This document shows positions 1-10,315 of a DNA stretch of 64,000 nt, in pieces. Each line of letters starts with the position of its first letter. Position 1 is the stretch's first letter. Made by a program: the position numbers and the translations under genes. Under the pieces are notes generated by a model that was given only the letters and a program-made list of their open reading frames with translations, did not search any database and was not told the DNA's origin. Source of the stretch: Nitrososphaeraceae archaeon (lineage in GTDB: Archaea > Thermoproteota > Nitrososphaeria > Nitrososphaerales > Nitrososphaeraceae); assembly GCA_031316115.1 (NCBI GenBank), contig JALDRC010000005.1:124001-188000 (forward strand), written 5' to 3'.

Positions 1-677
1 ACACCATCGAATGAAAGATAAAGATTACTTACACCTGCAGTTCTTACTTGCCGCATTGTTTCTGGTGACATTGCTAATTTGATACCGTTAGTATTTAATT
101 GAATATGATCTACGCCTTCTTCTTTCATAATTTTTATTACATCTGTTATATCGTCTCGTAGCATTGGTTCGCCACCTGTAACTTGAATTGAATTTCCAGC
201 TATTGGTCTTTCCGCTTTAAGAGTTTTCATCATAGCTCTTATTTGTTCATAATTTGGTTCATAGAGATAAGCTCCTTCTAGACCTTTCTTAACATAAAAG
301 AAACAGTACCAACATGTCAAGTCGCATCTATTGGTAACGATCATATTTGATAAGCCTGAATGTGATAAGTGATTGGTACATAAACCACAATTTGTTGGAC
401 ACGCACACTTATCTACCATTACATTAGGTGCATGAGCTCCTTTGCCATCTTTCCAATAAGTACTAAATTTCCTGTACATCTCGTATGAACCGAAATACAA
501 TTCCTCGCATTCGCCATGAGATGGACAAGTTTTTGTCATGAATACTTTGCCATCTCTCTCGAAGACTTCAGCATCAAGAATCATATTACAATCAGGACAT
601 ATACTTTGTGTAAATCTAATAGTTTTTTTTGTTGTAGAAACTTTATTTGTAATATTAGATATCTGTATTAATTCCAT
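1..677 (-). CDS. Radical SAM protein, Tes/MJ0619-like (3' part outside window)
   Basis: The gene runs off the left edge, so only the first 225 residues are visible. They contain the radical SAM cluster CDLTCWYC (Cys 118, 122 and 125) that binds the 4Fe-4S/SAM centre. A Cys-rich N-terminal region precedes it (CPDC at 27-30, and CACPTNCGLC at 91-100), and the SAM-binding VTGGEP (166-171) follows. This layout matches the family of the Methanocaldococcus tetraether lipid synthase Tes, which joins lipid tails in the archaeal membrane. Thaumarchaea carry several relatives, so the exact substrate is open. The ATG at 675-677 follows an AGGAAGAG-like purine run. The family call is good; the lipid role is inferred. 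Confidence 0.75.
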   Translation of the reverse strand, partial: MELIQISNITNKVSTTKKTIRFTQSICPDCNMILDAEVFERDGKVFMTKTCPSHGECEELYFGSYEMYRKFSTYWKDGKGAHAPNVMVDKCACPTNCGLCTNHLSHSGLSNMIVTNRCDLTCWYCFFYVKKGLEGAYLYEPNYEQIRAMMKTLKAERPIAGNSIQVTGGEPMLRDDITDVIKIMKEEGVDHIQLNTNGIKLAMSPETMRQVRTAGVSNLYLSFDG

Positions 678-1317
678 AATTCTCTTCCTTAATTTGTTGA
701 TTCGATTGTATTAATATATAAATATAATTATAAGAATCCTAAGGTGATTAGGTTAGCTATAAAAAATGTAGAACATGCTTATTGTTATCAAATTTTTTTT
801 ATTTTTTATGATGATCATTAGTTTGTTGTTCATTATCGTCTGTTTGTTTTAGAAATTTAATGATTTATTATTAAAACTAGTTGTTTATATCAATTAAAGA
901 AATTAATTTTAATTAATGAGATATAATAGAAAAATATTAGATTTTCAAAAAACCAAGTTCCAACTAGTAATTCTGACAAAAAATTTAGAAAAGATTTTAT
1001 CGATATTTTATTTATTTTTAAAATAGTATAAAATAATACTTCACAATATCCTCTACTCATCTCGAAAGACAAGTTTATTCAATAGCAATTAAATCAAGTT
1101 ATAATAAAGAATTTAATAAATCGATTAAGTATTCTAAATTAATATAACTTCATTCTACTAATGATCGAATAAAATTCATTAGGATTTTTATGACGAGATA
1201 TATTAAAAGAAAACAAAAACCTTACGTGCGTGAATTCAAAAACCTTACGTGAATTTTGATAGTTTTATTTTACAAAAAAAAGAATTTTAGTAAAGAAAAT
1301 AATTTTACATAACTCTA
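678..1317. other. Intergenic, AT-rich, between the radical SAM gene and cdc48
   Basis: The 640 bases hold only short ORFs of low-complexity hydrophobic composition. It carries the upstream region of the radical SAM gene and the downstream region of the Cdc48 gene. The one structured element is a 15-bp direct repeat near 1214-1251, listed separately. Confidence 0.5.
1214..1251. repeat. 15-bp perfect direct repeat, 23-bp period
   Basis: The word CAAAAACCTTACGTG occurs at 1214-1228 and again at 1237-1251, with eight bases between. It lies about 70 bases beyond the cdc48 stop codon. Its GC content is higher than that of the surrounding DNA. No function is recognised; it could be a protein-binding site or the footprint of an old insertion. 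Confidence 0.6.
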
Positions 1318-3627
1318 CTATCCATATTGTGAATGTGCACTTTTCATTCCAGGTTTCATCTCTCTCTGATTCTTTACCTTTCTTACTGCATCCTCAAAGT
1401 GATGCATTGTTACTTTAGCTTCCATAGCATGTTTTGATGCTTCTTCTGGTGTCGGATATTTTGCAATATATTCATGCAGTACAAGAGATATAGCGGTATT
1501 TACAACAGCTGCAACATCTGCTCCACTAAAGCTATCAGTAATTTCTGCTATACGTTTTAGGTCCAGATCATTGCTAACAGGTTTTCCTTGGATATTAAGA
1601 TCCAATATTCTCTCTCTTGTCTTGACATCTGGATTTGGAACATAAACTATCTTATCAAATCTTCCTGGTCTCAGTAGGGCAGGATCAATCATATCTGCAC
1701 GATTAGTAGCAGCAAGAACGACAACACCAGACAAGGCTTGAATACCATCCATTTCGGTTAGTAATTGAGAAACCATTCTCTCTGTGCTTGCATGACCAGC
1801 TCCTTCTAGTCCTCTGATTGGAGCTATAGAATCTACTTCATCAAAGAATATAACACAAGGTGAAGCCTGTCTTGCACGTCTAAAGATTTCACGTATACCT
1901 TTTTCAGATTCTCCTACCCATTTTGACAAAAGTTCTGGGCCTTTAACACTTATGAAGTTGGCTTCCGATTCTGTTGCAACTGCTTTAGCTAACATGGTCT
2001 TGCCTGTTCCAGATGGACCATGTAATAGCACACCTTTTGGTATTGTATGTCCAAGTTTGTTATACATATCTGGAAAACGCATGGGCCATTCTACTGCTTC
2101 CTGTAGTTCATGTTTAACTTCTTCTAGACCACCTATTTCTGACCAATGTACGTCTGGGGGTTCCAGATAAACTTCTCTCATAGCTGATGGCAATACATCT
2201 TTTATAGCATGTTCAAAATCACTCATGGTTATGATTAGTTTGTTCAATACGTCTGGTGCTAGTTTTTCGTCTTCCAAATTAAGTTGTGGGAGAAGACGTC
2301 TAAGGCATTTCATTGCTGCTTCTTTGCATAGATATTCTAGATCAGCTCCAACAAATCCATGAGTTATTCCTGCAATCTTGTCTTGATCTACATCTGTATC
2401 AAGTGGCATGTTACGAGTATGGATTTGTAAAATCTCAAGTCTACCTCGTTTGTCTGGAACCTTTATCTCGATCTCTCTATCAAACCTTCCTGGACGTCTT
2501 AGTGCTTGGTCTAGTGCATTTGGTCTGTTTGTTGCCGCTATTACGATAACTTTACCTCTTGCTTCAAGACCGTCCATTAAGGATAACAATTGTGATACAA
2601 CTCTTCTTTCTACCTCTCCTGTTACTTCCTCTCTTTTTGGAGCAATAGAATCTATCTCGTCAACAAACATTATAGAAGGAGCTTTTTCTTTTGCTTCTTT
2701 GAATATCTCTCTAAGACGAGCTTCAGATTCACCGTAGAATTTGCTCATGATTTCTGGACCAGAGATACTGATGAAATGAGAGTTACTTTCATTGGCAACT
2801 GCCTTTGCCAAAAGTGTCTTGCCTGTTCCAGGTGGTCCATGTAATAGTACACCTTTTGGAGCTTCTATTCCAAGTTTCTCAAATATTTCGGGATGTCTTA
2901 ATGGAAGTTCAATCATTTCTCGTACTTTTTGTATCTCTTCTCTTAACCCACCAATATCTTCATATGTAACTTGAGGGACTCCACGGAGGGTTTCGCCTTT
3001 TTCTGCGATATGAAATATAGTTTTTTGAGTTACAAGTACAGCGTCTGCATTGGCAGGGGATACACCAATAACTTGGAATGTTAGACGTCCTCCAAAATAT
3101 GGAACCATGACATTATCTCCCTTAATAATTGGAACACTTTCTAATGCGTCAGCAAGATAACGTTCATCTATTGGGGGAATAGCTTCAAGAGGAGCTACAA
3201 TTGCTTTTTCAGCTGGAACTGCTTTTATCTTTCTTACTATAACATTATCACCTATAGCAATTCCAGAATTATTTCTTACAAGACCATCAATTCTTATAAT
3301 GCCTTTTCCTTCGTCTGAAGGATAAAGTGGTAAACACTTTGCAGTGGTTCTACGTTTGCCCCTGATTTCTATGACATCACCAGTAGAAACAGCTAAAGAA
3401 TCCATAGTATCATAATCAATTCGAGCAATGCCACGACCTACATCACGTGTGTAAGCCTCTAGTACTTTAAGAGAAGCACTATGATCAGGTAGTCCACCGC
3501 TACCACCGCCACCGGAAGGTCCTCCTGCAATACTACTTCCGCCTCCGCCTTTATTGTTGGCGCTTCCTCCTGTTCCTCCTACACCTCCGGAACTGCTAAC
3601 ACCACTGTCTGGCAAATTACTATTCAC
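1318..3627 (-). CDS. cdc48: Cdc48/VCP-type AAA+ ATPase
   Basis: This is a two-ring AAA+ unfoldase of 769 residues, the archaeal relative of Cdc48/p97/VAT. It unfolds proteins, probably to feed the proteasome. An N domain (about 52-210) precedes D1 with Walker A GPPGTGKT (264-271) and Walker B FVDEID (321-326), then D2 with Walker A GPSGTGKT (537-544) and FFDEVD (594-599). Ser replaces the usual second Pro in the D2 P-loop. Both second regions of homology keep the RPGRFD signature. The first 50 residues are a Gly/Ser-rich disordered tail that standard VAT proteins lack. There is no other ATG before the N domain. It is transcribed alone and diverges from the aldo/keto reductase with a 114-base gap. 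Confidence 0.95.
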   Translation of the reverse strand: MNSNLPDSGVSSSGGVGGTGGSANNKGGGGSSIAGGPSGGGGSGGLPDHSASLKVLEAYTRDVGRGIARIDYDTMDSLAVSTGDVIEIRGKRRTTAKCLPLYPSDEGKGIIRIDGLVRNNSGIAIGDNVIVRKIKAVPAEKAIVAPLEAIPPIDERYLADALESVPIIKGDNVMVPYFGGRLTFQVIGVSPANADAVLVTQKTIFHIAEKGETLRGVPQVTYEDIGGLREEIQKVREMIELPLRHPEIFEKLGIEAPKGVLLHGPPGTGKTLLAKAVANESNSHFISISGPEIMSKFYGESEARLREIFKEAKEKAPSIMFVDEIDSIAPKREEVTGEVERRVVSQLLSLMDGLEARGKVIVIAATNRPNALDQALRRPGRFDREIEIKVPDKRGRLEILQIHTRNMPLDTDVDQDKIAGITHGFVGADLEYLCKEAAMKCLRRLLPQLNLEDEKLAPDVLNKLIITMSDFEHAIKDVLPSAMREVYLEPPDVHWSEIGGLEEVKHELQEAVEWPMRFPDMYNKLGHTIPKGVLLHGPSGTGKTMLAKAVATESEANFISVKGPELLSKWVGESEKGIREIFRRARQASPCVIFFDEVDSIAPIRGLEGAGHASTERMVSQLLTEMDGIQALSGVVVLAATNRADMIDPALLRPGRFDKIVYVPNPDVKTRERILDLNIQGKPVSNDLDLKRIAEITDSFSGADVAAVVNTAISLVLHEYIAKYPTPEEASKHAMEAKVTMHHFEDAVRKVKNQREMKPGMKSAHSQYG

Positions 3628-3741
3628 GTCAAATAATTTGAAATGACTACATATACACCTTTGTTTGCATAACCTTGGTTTCCATAAAATTTAATACATA
3701 ATATGACTAAAATTATATGCTGATAGGAACACAATAATTTA

Positions 3742-4884
3742 GTGTCAAAAGATAATTTATATTTAGAAGGATTTGCTTCACCAGAAGGAACAAAAAAATT
3801 TAGAGATGATGCATTAATAAAAGGTATATCTAAATCTCATTTTAAAATTTTTGATGAATTGTATTTATCAAGTATTGGAATGGGTACTTATTTAGGAGGT
3901 CTATCCATAAAAGAAGATTTAGAAATAGAAGATGCTGTTTATGAATCCATAAAAACGGGTGCCATTAATGTTATTGATACTGCAATTAATTATAGAGCAA
4001 TGAAATCTGAAAAAAGCATAGGTAGAGCTTTAAGAAGATTGATAAAAGATGGAATAATAACTAGGGATGAGATATTTATTAGTACAAAAAATGGATACAT
4101 TACCAATGATGGAGACTATCCACAAATTGATGTATTAGAGTATATGCAAAAAATGTACATATCAACAGGTGTTATTAAAGAAGAAGAAATAAGCTCAGGA
4201 TACAACGTTCTAAATCCTAATTATATAGCAAGATGTGTGGATAAATCTCTTTGTAATCTAAAATTAAAAACCCTGGATCTTGTTTATATTCATAACCCCC
4301 TTGAAAGCTGGAATCAAGATATCAACAAACAAGAGTTTTTTGAAATGTTATATAAGGTATTTGAGGTTTATGAGAAATTTCGAAAAGAGAATAAAATAAG
4401 ATATTATGGAATAGCTACGTGGACCTGTTTTAGGGTAAATGAAGAGAATAAGGAATATTTATCACTTGAAGAGGTTAACAATTTGGCTATCAATGTTGGA
4501 GGAAAAGATCATGGGTTTCGTTTTATCCAATTACCTTATAATTTGGTATATAGTGAAGCTCTATTTCTTAAAAATCAATCTATTGCACAAGAAAAAAATT
4601 TAACAATTCTAGAAGCAGCAAAGAAATTAGGGATAGGGGTATTTTCTAGTGTCCCATTATTTCAAGGAAGATTATTGAATAGTAAAATCCCAGAATATTC
4701 AGAGAATTTAACTAATCAGGTTTTGAAATTAGTCCAAATAATAAGATCGACTCCTGGAATATTAGCACCACTTTTAGGTCAGAAAAAGATAGAGCACGTG
4801 AAAGAAAATATGAAGGTGGCAGAAATTCCCTTACTATCAGAGAAGCAATTTAAATCAGCAATTAAAATACTTACAAAAAATTAA
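3742..4884 (+). CDS. Aldo/keto reductase family oxidoreductase
   Basis: The 380-residue protein has the aldo/keto reductase (alpha/beta)8 layout with the catalytic tetrad visible: Asp79 and Tyr84 in DTAINY, Lys116 in STKNG and His184 in YIHNP. The family reduces aldehydes or ketones with NADPH. The C-terminal segment ILAPLLGQKKIEHVKENM resembles the nucleotide-binding loop of the family. The long insertion after the Lys loop (about 120-155) and the conserved opening residues are typical of archaeal members of unknown substrate. The start is GTG at 3742, just downstream of the divergent cdc48 promoter. No operon partner is evident. Confidence 0.85.
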   Translation: MSKDNLYLEGFASPEGTKKFRDDALIKGISKSHFKIFDELYLSSIGMGTYLGGLSIKEDLEIEDAVYESIKTGAINVIDTAINYRAMKSEKSIGRALRRLIKDGIITRDEIFISTKNGYITNDGDYPQIDVLEYMQKMYISTGVIKEEEISSGYNVLNPNYIARCVDKSLCNLKLKTLDLVYIHNPLESWNQDINKQEFFEMLYKVFEVYEKFRKENKIRYYGIATWTCFRVNEENKEYLSLEEVNNLAINVGGKDHGFRFIQLPYNLVYSEALFLKNQSIAQEKNLTILEAAKKLGIGVFSSVPLFQGRLLNSKIPEYSENLTNQVLKLVQIIRSTPGILAPLLGQKKIEHVKENMKVAEIPLLSEKQFKSAIKILTKN

Positions 4885-4938
4885 TAGATTTAATAAATTC
4901 TACTAAAGAAATGAAATAAAATGAAATAAAACGATAGC

Positions 4939-5532
4939 TTATATAATATCCGATTGGGTCATTTTCCTTATTTTTTCTTTCCAAGATTGTGTTATCTCAT
5001 TTTTGTCAAAATAATCTAACGGTTTTTTCTTTTCATTTTCATCATTCTTAAAAGGTCTTAACCAGCGAGAACCAAGTAATTTATTCTCTTCATTTTGATT
5101 ACGATTATCATCTTCTAGGATTAAATTATCAATGTCAAAAGTATTATCCTTGGGATTTAAATCATTGGAGCTAGTAGTTATTTCTGTTTTGACCGGTTCA
5201 TAAAATTGTGGTAAAGGTACGGTATCAGTAACAGATACATCATCTTGTGAAAAAATATTGGTATCACTGCTATTATTATTTACACTAGAACTTGCTTGCT
5301 GTGTATTTATAATTTGATCAGTTGTCTGTTTTTCATTAAGAAATTCCTGTAATAGATGCATTTGGCCAATAATTTGACCTCGGCCGCAATCAGATAATCC
5401 ATTTTTCTGTAAAAAGGGCATGTATTTTAAAATAGTGCGAAATTCCTCTATCCTAATTTTAGCAGTTTCCTTTGATGGTATAGCCATTTCAAAAATATGA
5501 TCTAGTCTATTTTTAAATGAAAGGATGTTCAA
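4939..5532 (-). CDS. Hypothetical protein with acidic disordered middle
   Basis: I do not recognise this 197-residue protein. The first 70 residues are predicted helical and basic/hydrophobic, containing IRIEEFRTILKYMPFLQ. Residues about 75-150 are a Ser/Asn/Asp/Thr-rich linker, and the last 45 residues are charged, with WLRPFKND and WKEKIRKM. The N- and C-terminal pieces may fold and the linker probably does not. It lies alone between the aldo/keto reductase (convergent) and the PIN-ATPase gene (divergent, 142-base gap). There are no membrane segments. It is probably real because charged-residue patterning and codon use match its neighbours. Confidence 0.6.
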   Translation of the reverse strand: MNILSFKNRLDHIFEMAIPSKETAKIRIEEFRTILKYMPFLQKNGLSDCGRGQIIGQMHLLQEFLNEKQTTDQIINTQQASSSVNNNSSDTNIFSQDDVSVTDTVPLPQFYEPVKTEITTSSNDLNPKDNTFDIDNLILEDDNRNQNEENKLLGSRWLRPFKNDENEKKKPLDYFDKNEITQSWKEKIRKMTQSDII

Positions 5533-5674
5533 TATTTTTGTTAATTAGCATTCTAAAAGCTAGCTAGTATATGGAGGGTGGGGGAGTATCAAACTATTTA
5601 ATTTTAAAGTTATTAACAGAGAATTCTTACAAACCTATTGAATAAACATTAATTACAAAAGATGAGTATAAAAT

Positions 5675-7507
5675 ATGAATTTATTAGTGAAAAAATTTGT
5701 TTTAGATACAAGTATAGTAATTGATAGAGAAATAACCAAAATGTTGCATTCGGGTAAAATAAATAAAAATGATGAAATAATTATTCCTTATGCAGTATTA
5801 GATGAATTACAAACACAAGCCTCAACTAATAGAGAACATGGATTTGTTGGATTACAAGAGATTCAAGAAATAAGAGAAGAATGTCAAAAACAAAACATCA
5901 AATTAATCTTCTCTGGAGAAAGACCGAATTATGATGATATTCTATTAGCAAAACATGGAAGGATAGATTCTATTATAAATGAAATTGCACGTAACGAAAA
6001 AGCAGTCCTAATTACAGCTGACTATGTTCAACATATTGCAGCCTTGGCCCAAGGAATCGAGTCTATTATTATAAAACCAAATAACAAAATAACCAAATTC
6101 AAATTCGAAAAATTTTTTTCAGAACAAACTATGAGTGTTCACTTAAAGGAAGGAGTATGTCCTTATGCCAAGATTGGGCATCCTGGAAATTTCCAATTAG
6201 CAAAATTAGAGGATAAGATAATTACAGGTGAATTTCTAAAGGAGTTAATAAAAGAAATATATGAATTCAATCCACTGAATGCTAACAAGTTATATGAAAT
6301 CAACCGTGAGGGAGCAAATGTTATTCAATATGACAAATATAGAATCACCATAACAAGGCCTCCATTTTCTGACGCGATAGAAATCACGATCGTAAGACCA
6401 ATAGTTCAACTTTCTTTAGATGATTATAATCTAAGTGAAAAACTTTTGAACCGTTTAGAAGAAAAAGCAGAGGGTATAATGATAGCAGGACCGCCTGGAT
6501 CAGGAAAGAGTACATTAGCTAGTAGTCTTGCGGAATTTTATATTAAAAAAAGCAAAATAGTGAAAACGTTTGAATCTCCAAGAGATTTACAAGTACCAAA
6601 AGAAGTTACGCAATATAGCCCACTAGAAGGAAGTTTTGAAAATTCTGTTGATGTGTTGCTATTGGTGAGACCAGACTATACTATTTTTGATGAGATTAGA
6701 AGGCTGAGAGATTTTAACGTGTTTGCAGATATGAGATTATCGGGGGTAGGAATGATTGGAATTATTCATGCTAACAGTCCTATAGACGCAGTACAGAGAT
6801 TTATTGGTAAGGTAGAAATGGGAATGATTCCTCATATCTTAGATACTATTATATTTTTAAAAGATGGTTCTGTAAACAAAGTTTATGACCTCAAGCTGAC
6901 TGTTAAAGTCCCTACAGGAATGACTGAAGAAGATCTTTCAAGACCGATAGTCGAGATCTGTGACTATGAATCTGGTCAATTAGAATATGAGATTTACACT
7001 TATGGTGAAGAAAATATTGTTGTACCTGTAAGCGAGATAAAAGGGGAAAAACAATCATCTAATAATGTAAAAAAAATGGCTGAATCCAAAATAAAGGATA
7101 TTGTAAGAAGATTCGATCCTAATGCGGAGATAGAAATTGTATCCAATAATAAAGTAAGAATTAAAGTGGATAAGGAATTGATCCCAAGAATAATAGGAAA
7201 GGGTGGTTCAACAGTTTCAGAGCTTGAAGAAGTTATAGGTATGAAAATTGATGTCGAGGCAAGAATACCTGTATTAGGAAACAGCATTAACTTTCAAATC
7301 AATGAATCAGGTTCCTCAATATTATTTGTAGTTGATAATAAAGAGATAGGCAACAATGTAGGAATTTATATTGATAATGAATTTATATCAAGTTCTCAAA
7401 TTGGAAAAAAAGCAAGGATAAAAATTGACAAGAGGTCAGAATATGGAAAGAAGCTTTTAAATGCTATTTTAACATCAGCAGATATCAAATTATTTAAGAC
7501 TAGATAA
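5675..7507 (+). CDS. PIN domain-ATPase-KH domain protein
   Basis: This 610-residue protein belongs to a conserved archaeal family. An N-terminal PIN nuclease-like domain has its acidic residues in DTSIVID (Asp11), LDEL (43-46) and TADY (Asp116). A PilT/VirB11-type ATPase follows, with Walker A GPPGSGKS (272-279) and Walker B FDEIR (338-342). A KH RNA-binding domain has GKGG at 508-511, and a small beta-rich tail completes it. The combination suggests an ATP-driven RNA-processing or ribosome-associated factor; the function is not established. ATG at 5675 is the first start in frame. pheA follows 71 bases later on the same strand. Confidence 0.88.
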   Translation: MNLLVKKFVLDTSIVIDREITKMLHSGKINKNDEIIIPYAVLDELQTQASTNREHGFVGLQEIQEIREECQKQNIKLIFSGERPNYDDILLAKHGRIDSIINEIARNEKAVLITADYVQHIAALAQGIESIIIKPNNKITKFKFEKFFSEQTMSVHLKEGVCPYAKIGHPGNFQLAKLEDKIITGEFLKELIKEIYEFNPLNANKLYEINREGANVIQYDKYRITITRPPFSDAIEITIVRPIVQLSLDDYNLSEKLLNRLEEKAEGIMIAGPPGSGKSTLASSLAEFYIKKSKIVKTFESPRDLQVPKEVTQYSPLEGSFENSVDVLLLVRPDYTIFDEIRRLRDFNVFADMRLSGVGMIGIIHANSPIDAVQRFIGKVEMGMIPHILDTIIFLKDGSVNKVYDLKLTVKVPTGMTEEDLSRPIVEICDYESGQLEYEIYTYGEENIVVPVSEIKGEKQSSNNVKKMAESKIKDIVRRFDPNAEIEIVSNNKVRIKVDKELIPRIIGKGGSTVSELEEVIGMKIDVEARIPVLGNSINFQINESGSSILFVVDNKEIGNNVGIYIDNEFISSSQIGKKARIKIDKRSEYGKKLLNAILTSADIKLFKTR

Positions 7508-7578
7508 AAATGATAAAAAAATGTTCAATTAGATTGATCAAAGATAAAAATGGTTGGTTCCTTTATAATAAATAGTAA

Positions 7579-8403
7579 TTGAAGAACAAACGTAAAGTTA
7601 TTTTTCAGGGAGAGAAGGGAGCGTATAGTGAAATGGCTGTTTTAAAATTTTTTCCAGATGCCATTACAATTCCAATTAGATCCTTTCATGAAATATTTGA
7701 ATCTATAATCAATGATGAGAATGAAATAGCAGTTATTCCAATAGAAAATTCGATAGAGGGCAGCGTTAATGAGAATTATGATTTGTTGTTACAAAATGAT
7801 ATAAACATAGTAGGTGAGATCTTTCAACGGATAAATCATTGTTTAATAGTAAATCAAAAACATGATAAAAAAATTTTAAAAGTATATTCTCATCCACAAG
7901 CCCTTGCGCAGTGTAGAGAATATATCAATAAAAGAGAGCTAGAACCAATTCCTACTTATGACACTGCAGGTGCAGTAAAAATTATTAAAGAGAACAATTT
8001 GACAGATGCAGCTGCTATTGCTAGCAAAAGAGCATGTGAATTATACAACATGAAAATTATTGATGAAGGAATAGAAGATAGAAAGAATAATTTTACTAGG
8101 TTCTTTGTCATTTCAAGAAAAATAGTTACCAAGTCCACAGGTAACGATAGAACCTCAATAATATTTGGTTTAGAGCATACTCCTGGTTCATTATTCAGAA
8201 TTTTAAATGAATTTGCTATGGAAAGTATTAATCTAACTAAAATAGAATCAAGGCCAACCAAAGAAACTCCGTGGGAATATTATTTTTATGTTGATTTAGA
8301 AGGTCATCAGACTGATAAAAAGATTAAAAATACACTAGAAAACATAAAAAACAAAGCAAAATTTTTTAAATTATTAGGATCTTATAAAAGAGGAGAATTT
8401 TAA
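7579..8403 (+). CDS. pheA: Prephenate dehydratase
   Basis: The enzyme converts prephenate to phenylpyruvate in phenylalanine synthesis. The 274-residue protein has the catalytic domain (1-185), including IENSIEGSVNENYD and the key TRF motif at 173-175 (NNFTRFFVI). A C-terminal ACT domain (about 192-272) carries ESRP at 223-226, the phenylalanine-binding allosteric site, so feedback inhibition by Phe is expected. There is no chorismate mutase domain, as is usual in archaea. The start is TTG at 7579, chosen because RKVIFQGEKGAYSE is the normal family opening. The last codons overlap the convergent downstream gene by four bases. Confidence 0.92.
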   Translation: MKNKRKVIFQGEKGAYSEMAVLKFFPDAITIPIRSFHEIFESIINDENEIAVIPIENSIEGSVNENYDLLLQNDINIVGEIFQRINHCLIVNQKHDKKILKVYSHPQALAQCREYINKRELEPIPTYDTAGAVKIIKENNLTDAAAIASKRACELYNMKIIDEGIEDRKNNFTRFFVISRKIVTKSTGNDRTSIIFGLEHTPGSLFRILNEFAMESINLTKIESRPTKETPWEYYFYVDLEGHQTDKKIKNTLENIKNKAKFFKLLGSYKRGEF

Positions 8404-8876
8404 TTTCTTCTGATTGCCCTTATCCCCATATATAAAATTACTATACCTGTTGCAAGTAGCATTATTTGACCAACTATAGCAAATTCATTCCCTTTTGTAT
8501 CTGCATATCCATCAAGCAATACATCGTTATTTCCCGTATTAAAAATTTCTATTATATGTTTCCCATTTTGATCTGCTTCAAAATCATAGACAAAATTAGA
8601 TGAATTACTTGTTAGAATTGTAGAGGTTTTATTAGGATATGTAATGGAAACATTAAAGAAAGACCCAGTTAAATCAACAAGAGCAGTACTTCCAATTTCC
8701 ATATCCGGAGAGAGCGTATCTTTAGCACCTGGTTTAATAGTACCATCTATGTCAACTTTTACTATTGTATTTGTATATATGATAGAAATAATGCTAATGG
8801 AAATAAACACCGAACCAGCTATTAATAATCCATATGAATAAATCGAATTAGATATGCGCATTATAGTATTATTCAT
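8400..8876 (-). CDS. Two-TM membrane protein with extracytoplasmic beta domain
   Basis: From the ATG at 8876 this is a 158-residue protein. It has a TM segment near the N-terminus (SYGLLIAGSVFISISIISII), an outside domain of about 85 residues rich in beta-strand patterning and Asn/Ser, and a C-terminal TM followed by a basic RAIRRN end. The overall layout recalls GOLD/emp24-like single-domain membrane proteins seen in thaumarchaea, but I cannot assign a function. An upstream TTG at 8924 would add 16 residues; the ATG is preferred because the TM then sits close to the N-terminus. Its stop overlaps the end of pheA. Confidence 0.65.
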   Translation of the reverse strand: MNNTIMRISNSIYSYGLLIAGSVFISISIISIIYTNTIVKVDIDGTIKPGAKDTLSPDMEIGSTALVDLTGSFFNVSITYPNKTSTILTSNSSNFVYDFEADQNGKHIIEIFNTGNNDVLLDGYADTKGNEFAIVGQIMLLATGIVILYMGIRAIRRN

Positions 8877-9032
8877 CTTTGTGACAGCTATTAATAAATT
8901 TGTATCAAAGAATAAACGATACAAAATTTACTTCACTTCTAACTATAAGTAACTATTAATGATACTACATTTAGTTTCTTATCTTTAATATTGAAAAAAT
9001 AGGCATATCATGAAGATATATACATGAATTTA

Positions 9033-9986
9033 TTAATTACATCCAAGACCTATCGCTAGATTATTAATATTAGTTTTCATCTTGTCTATATAAGAAATAT
9101 TGTTTTCCTGTTCTACTTTATCTATTCCTTCTATAGGACTAAGAACAAGAACATTCCCGTTGGGGATTTCTGAAGCAAGTATCTCTGCCAATCTGGGATC
9201 TCTTAAGTCTTCTGAATAAATAGTACTAATATTGAGATTTTTGGCAAGAGATATTATTTTACTGATCTGTTGTGGTAAAATTTCTCCTTCTGGAGATAAA
9301 CCTTGAACTGAATATTGTGTTAACCCATATCTATTTGCAAGATATTGAAAAGCCTCATGAAATGATATAAATTCATTTAATTTACAATCAGAAATAGATT
9401 TTTTTATGTTATAATCTAATAGATCTAATTGTTCTACAAATCGTTCTGTATTTTGTTTATAATAATCTGAATTTGCTGGATCCAATTTAATCAAATATGA
9501 GCTTATTGATTTGGAGATATTTTTGGCTATAATTGGGTCTAACCAAATATGAGGATCAAAACTAGATTTTACATTTGTTGATTCTTTATCTTCCTGTTGT
9601 AATTCTATCAAATGAACTCCATCACTAACATCAACTAACTTGGATTTATCAACACGATCTTTTAGCCAAGAATCAAAACCAATACCATTATATATAATTA
9701 AATCGGCATTTTGAAGTTGAGAAATTTTTTGAGGACTAGGTTCCCAATCATGTGGTTCAACTCCAAATGGTATAAGAGTAGTTAAATCGATCTTATCTCC
9801 ACCCACTGCTTTGGTAAATTCATATAGTGGATAAAATGATGTCACTACTTGAAGTCTTGTATGGTTATCGGGATTTGTAATTATGCTTTCTTTTTGTAAA
9901 TCAAGGCTAGAAAACGAGGGATGAGGAATAACAAGACATACAGATAGAAATGTTAAGGATATTTGAAGAATAAAGAATTTATTCAT
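9033..9986 (-). CDS. ZnuA-like zinc/manganese-binding lipoprotein or secreted protein
   Basis: This 317-residue protein is a cluster A-I metal-binding protein of an ABC importer. An N-terminal hydrophobic signal segment (1-22) is followed by the metal ligands His79 (PHDWEPSP), His146 (DPHIWLDP) and His210 (SFHEAFQY), and an acidic fourth ligand region at YSEDLRDPRLAE. The family captures Zn or Mn outside the membrane. The His-rich loop common in zinc-specific ZnuA is short here, so Mn or Zn cannot be decided. No ATPase or permease gene lies next to it, so the importer must be encoded elsewhere or is absent. Confidence 0.88.
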   Translation of the reverse strand: MNKFFILQISLTFLSVCLVIPHPSFSSLDLQKESIITNPDNHTRLQVVTSFYPLYEFTKAVGGDKIDLTTLIPFGVEPHDWEPSPQKISQLQNADLIIYNGIGFDSWLKDRVDKSKLVDVSDGVHLIELQQEDKESTNVKSSFDPHIWLDPIIAKNISKSISSYLIKLDPANSDYYKQNTERFVEQLDLLDYNIKKSISDCKLNEFISFHEAFQYLANRYGLTQYSVQGLSPEGEILPQQISKIISLAKNLNISTIYSEDLRDPRLAEILASEIPNGNVLVLSPIEGIDKVEQENNISYIDKMKTNINNLAIGLGCN

Positions 9987-10315
9987 TAGTTATTAATAAT
10001 TTTTAATAAATATATATATTTATGTTATTAATTCTTAATGATTTTATCTTTAATCTATAATAAAAAAGTAAATTAATCGAAAAAAATTTGGGGGTAAAAC
10101 TGTTAAAAAGATGAAAGATATAGATTTGATGTGTAAAAGATGGATTGAGATCTTTAATTAATATAAAATAGTGAGATGATCGATTACTAATTTATTTATT
10201 TATAAATAGAATAAAAAAATAGAAATAAAAAATCTAAAGAAAATTTTTATTAATTTACTAATTTTAGCAAAAAAAAAGTAAAATAAGGTGAGACATCAAG
10301 AGATAAAAAACTAAG
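9987..10315. other. Divergent intergenic region
   Basis: The 329 bases separate the ZnuA-like gene (leftward) from the secreted W-rich protein gene (rightward) and must hold both promoters. They are very A/T-rich, with poly-A tracts near 10266. A purine run AAGGTGAGA lies about 25 bases before the rightward ATG. No inverted repeat of note was seen. Confidence 0.4.

Noticed and set aside
890-1072. 60-codon minus-strand ORF
   Set aside because: Hydrophobic, low-complexity translation in AT-rich intergenic DNA, with no motif or homology visible.
5572-5584. G-rich run GGAGGGTGGGGGAG
   Set aside because: Too few separate G-runs for a standard four-tract quadruplex.
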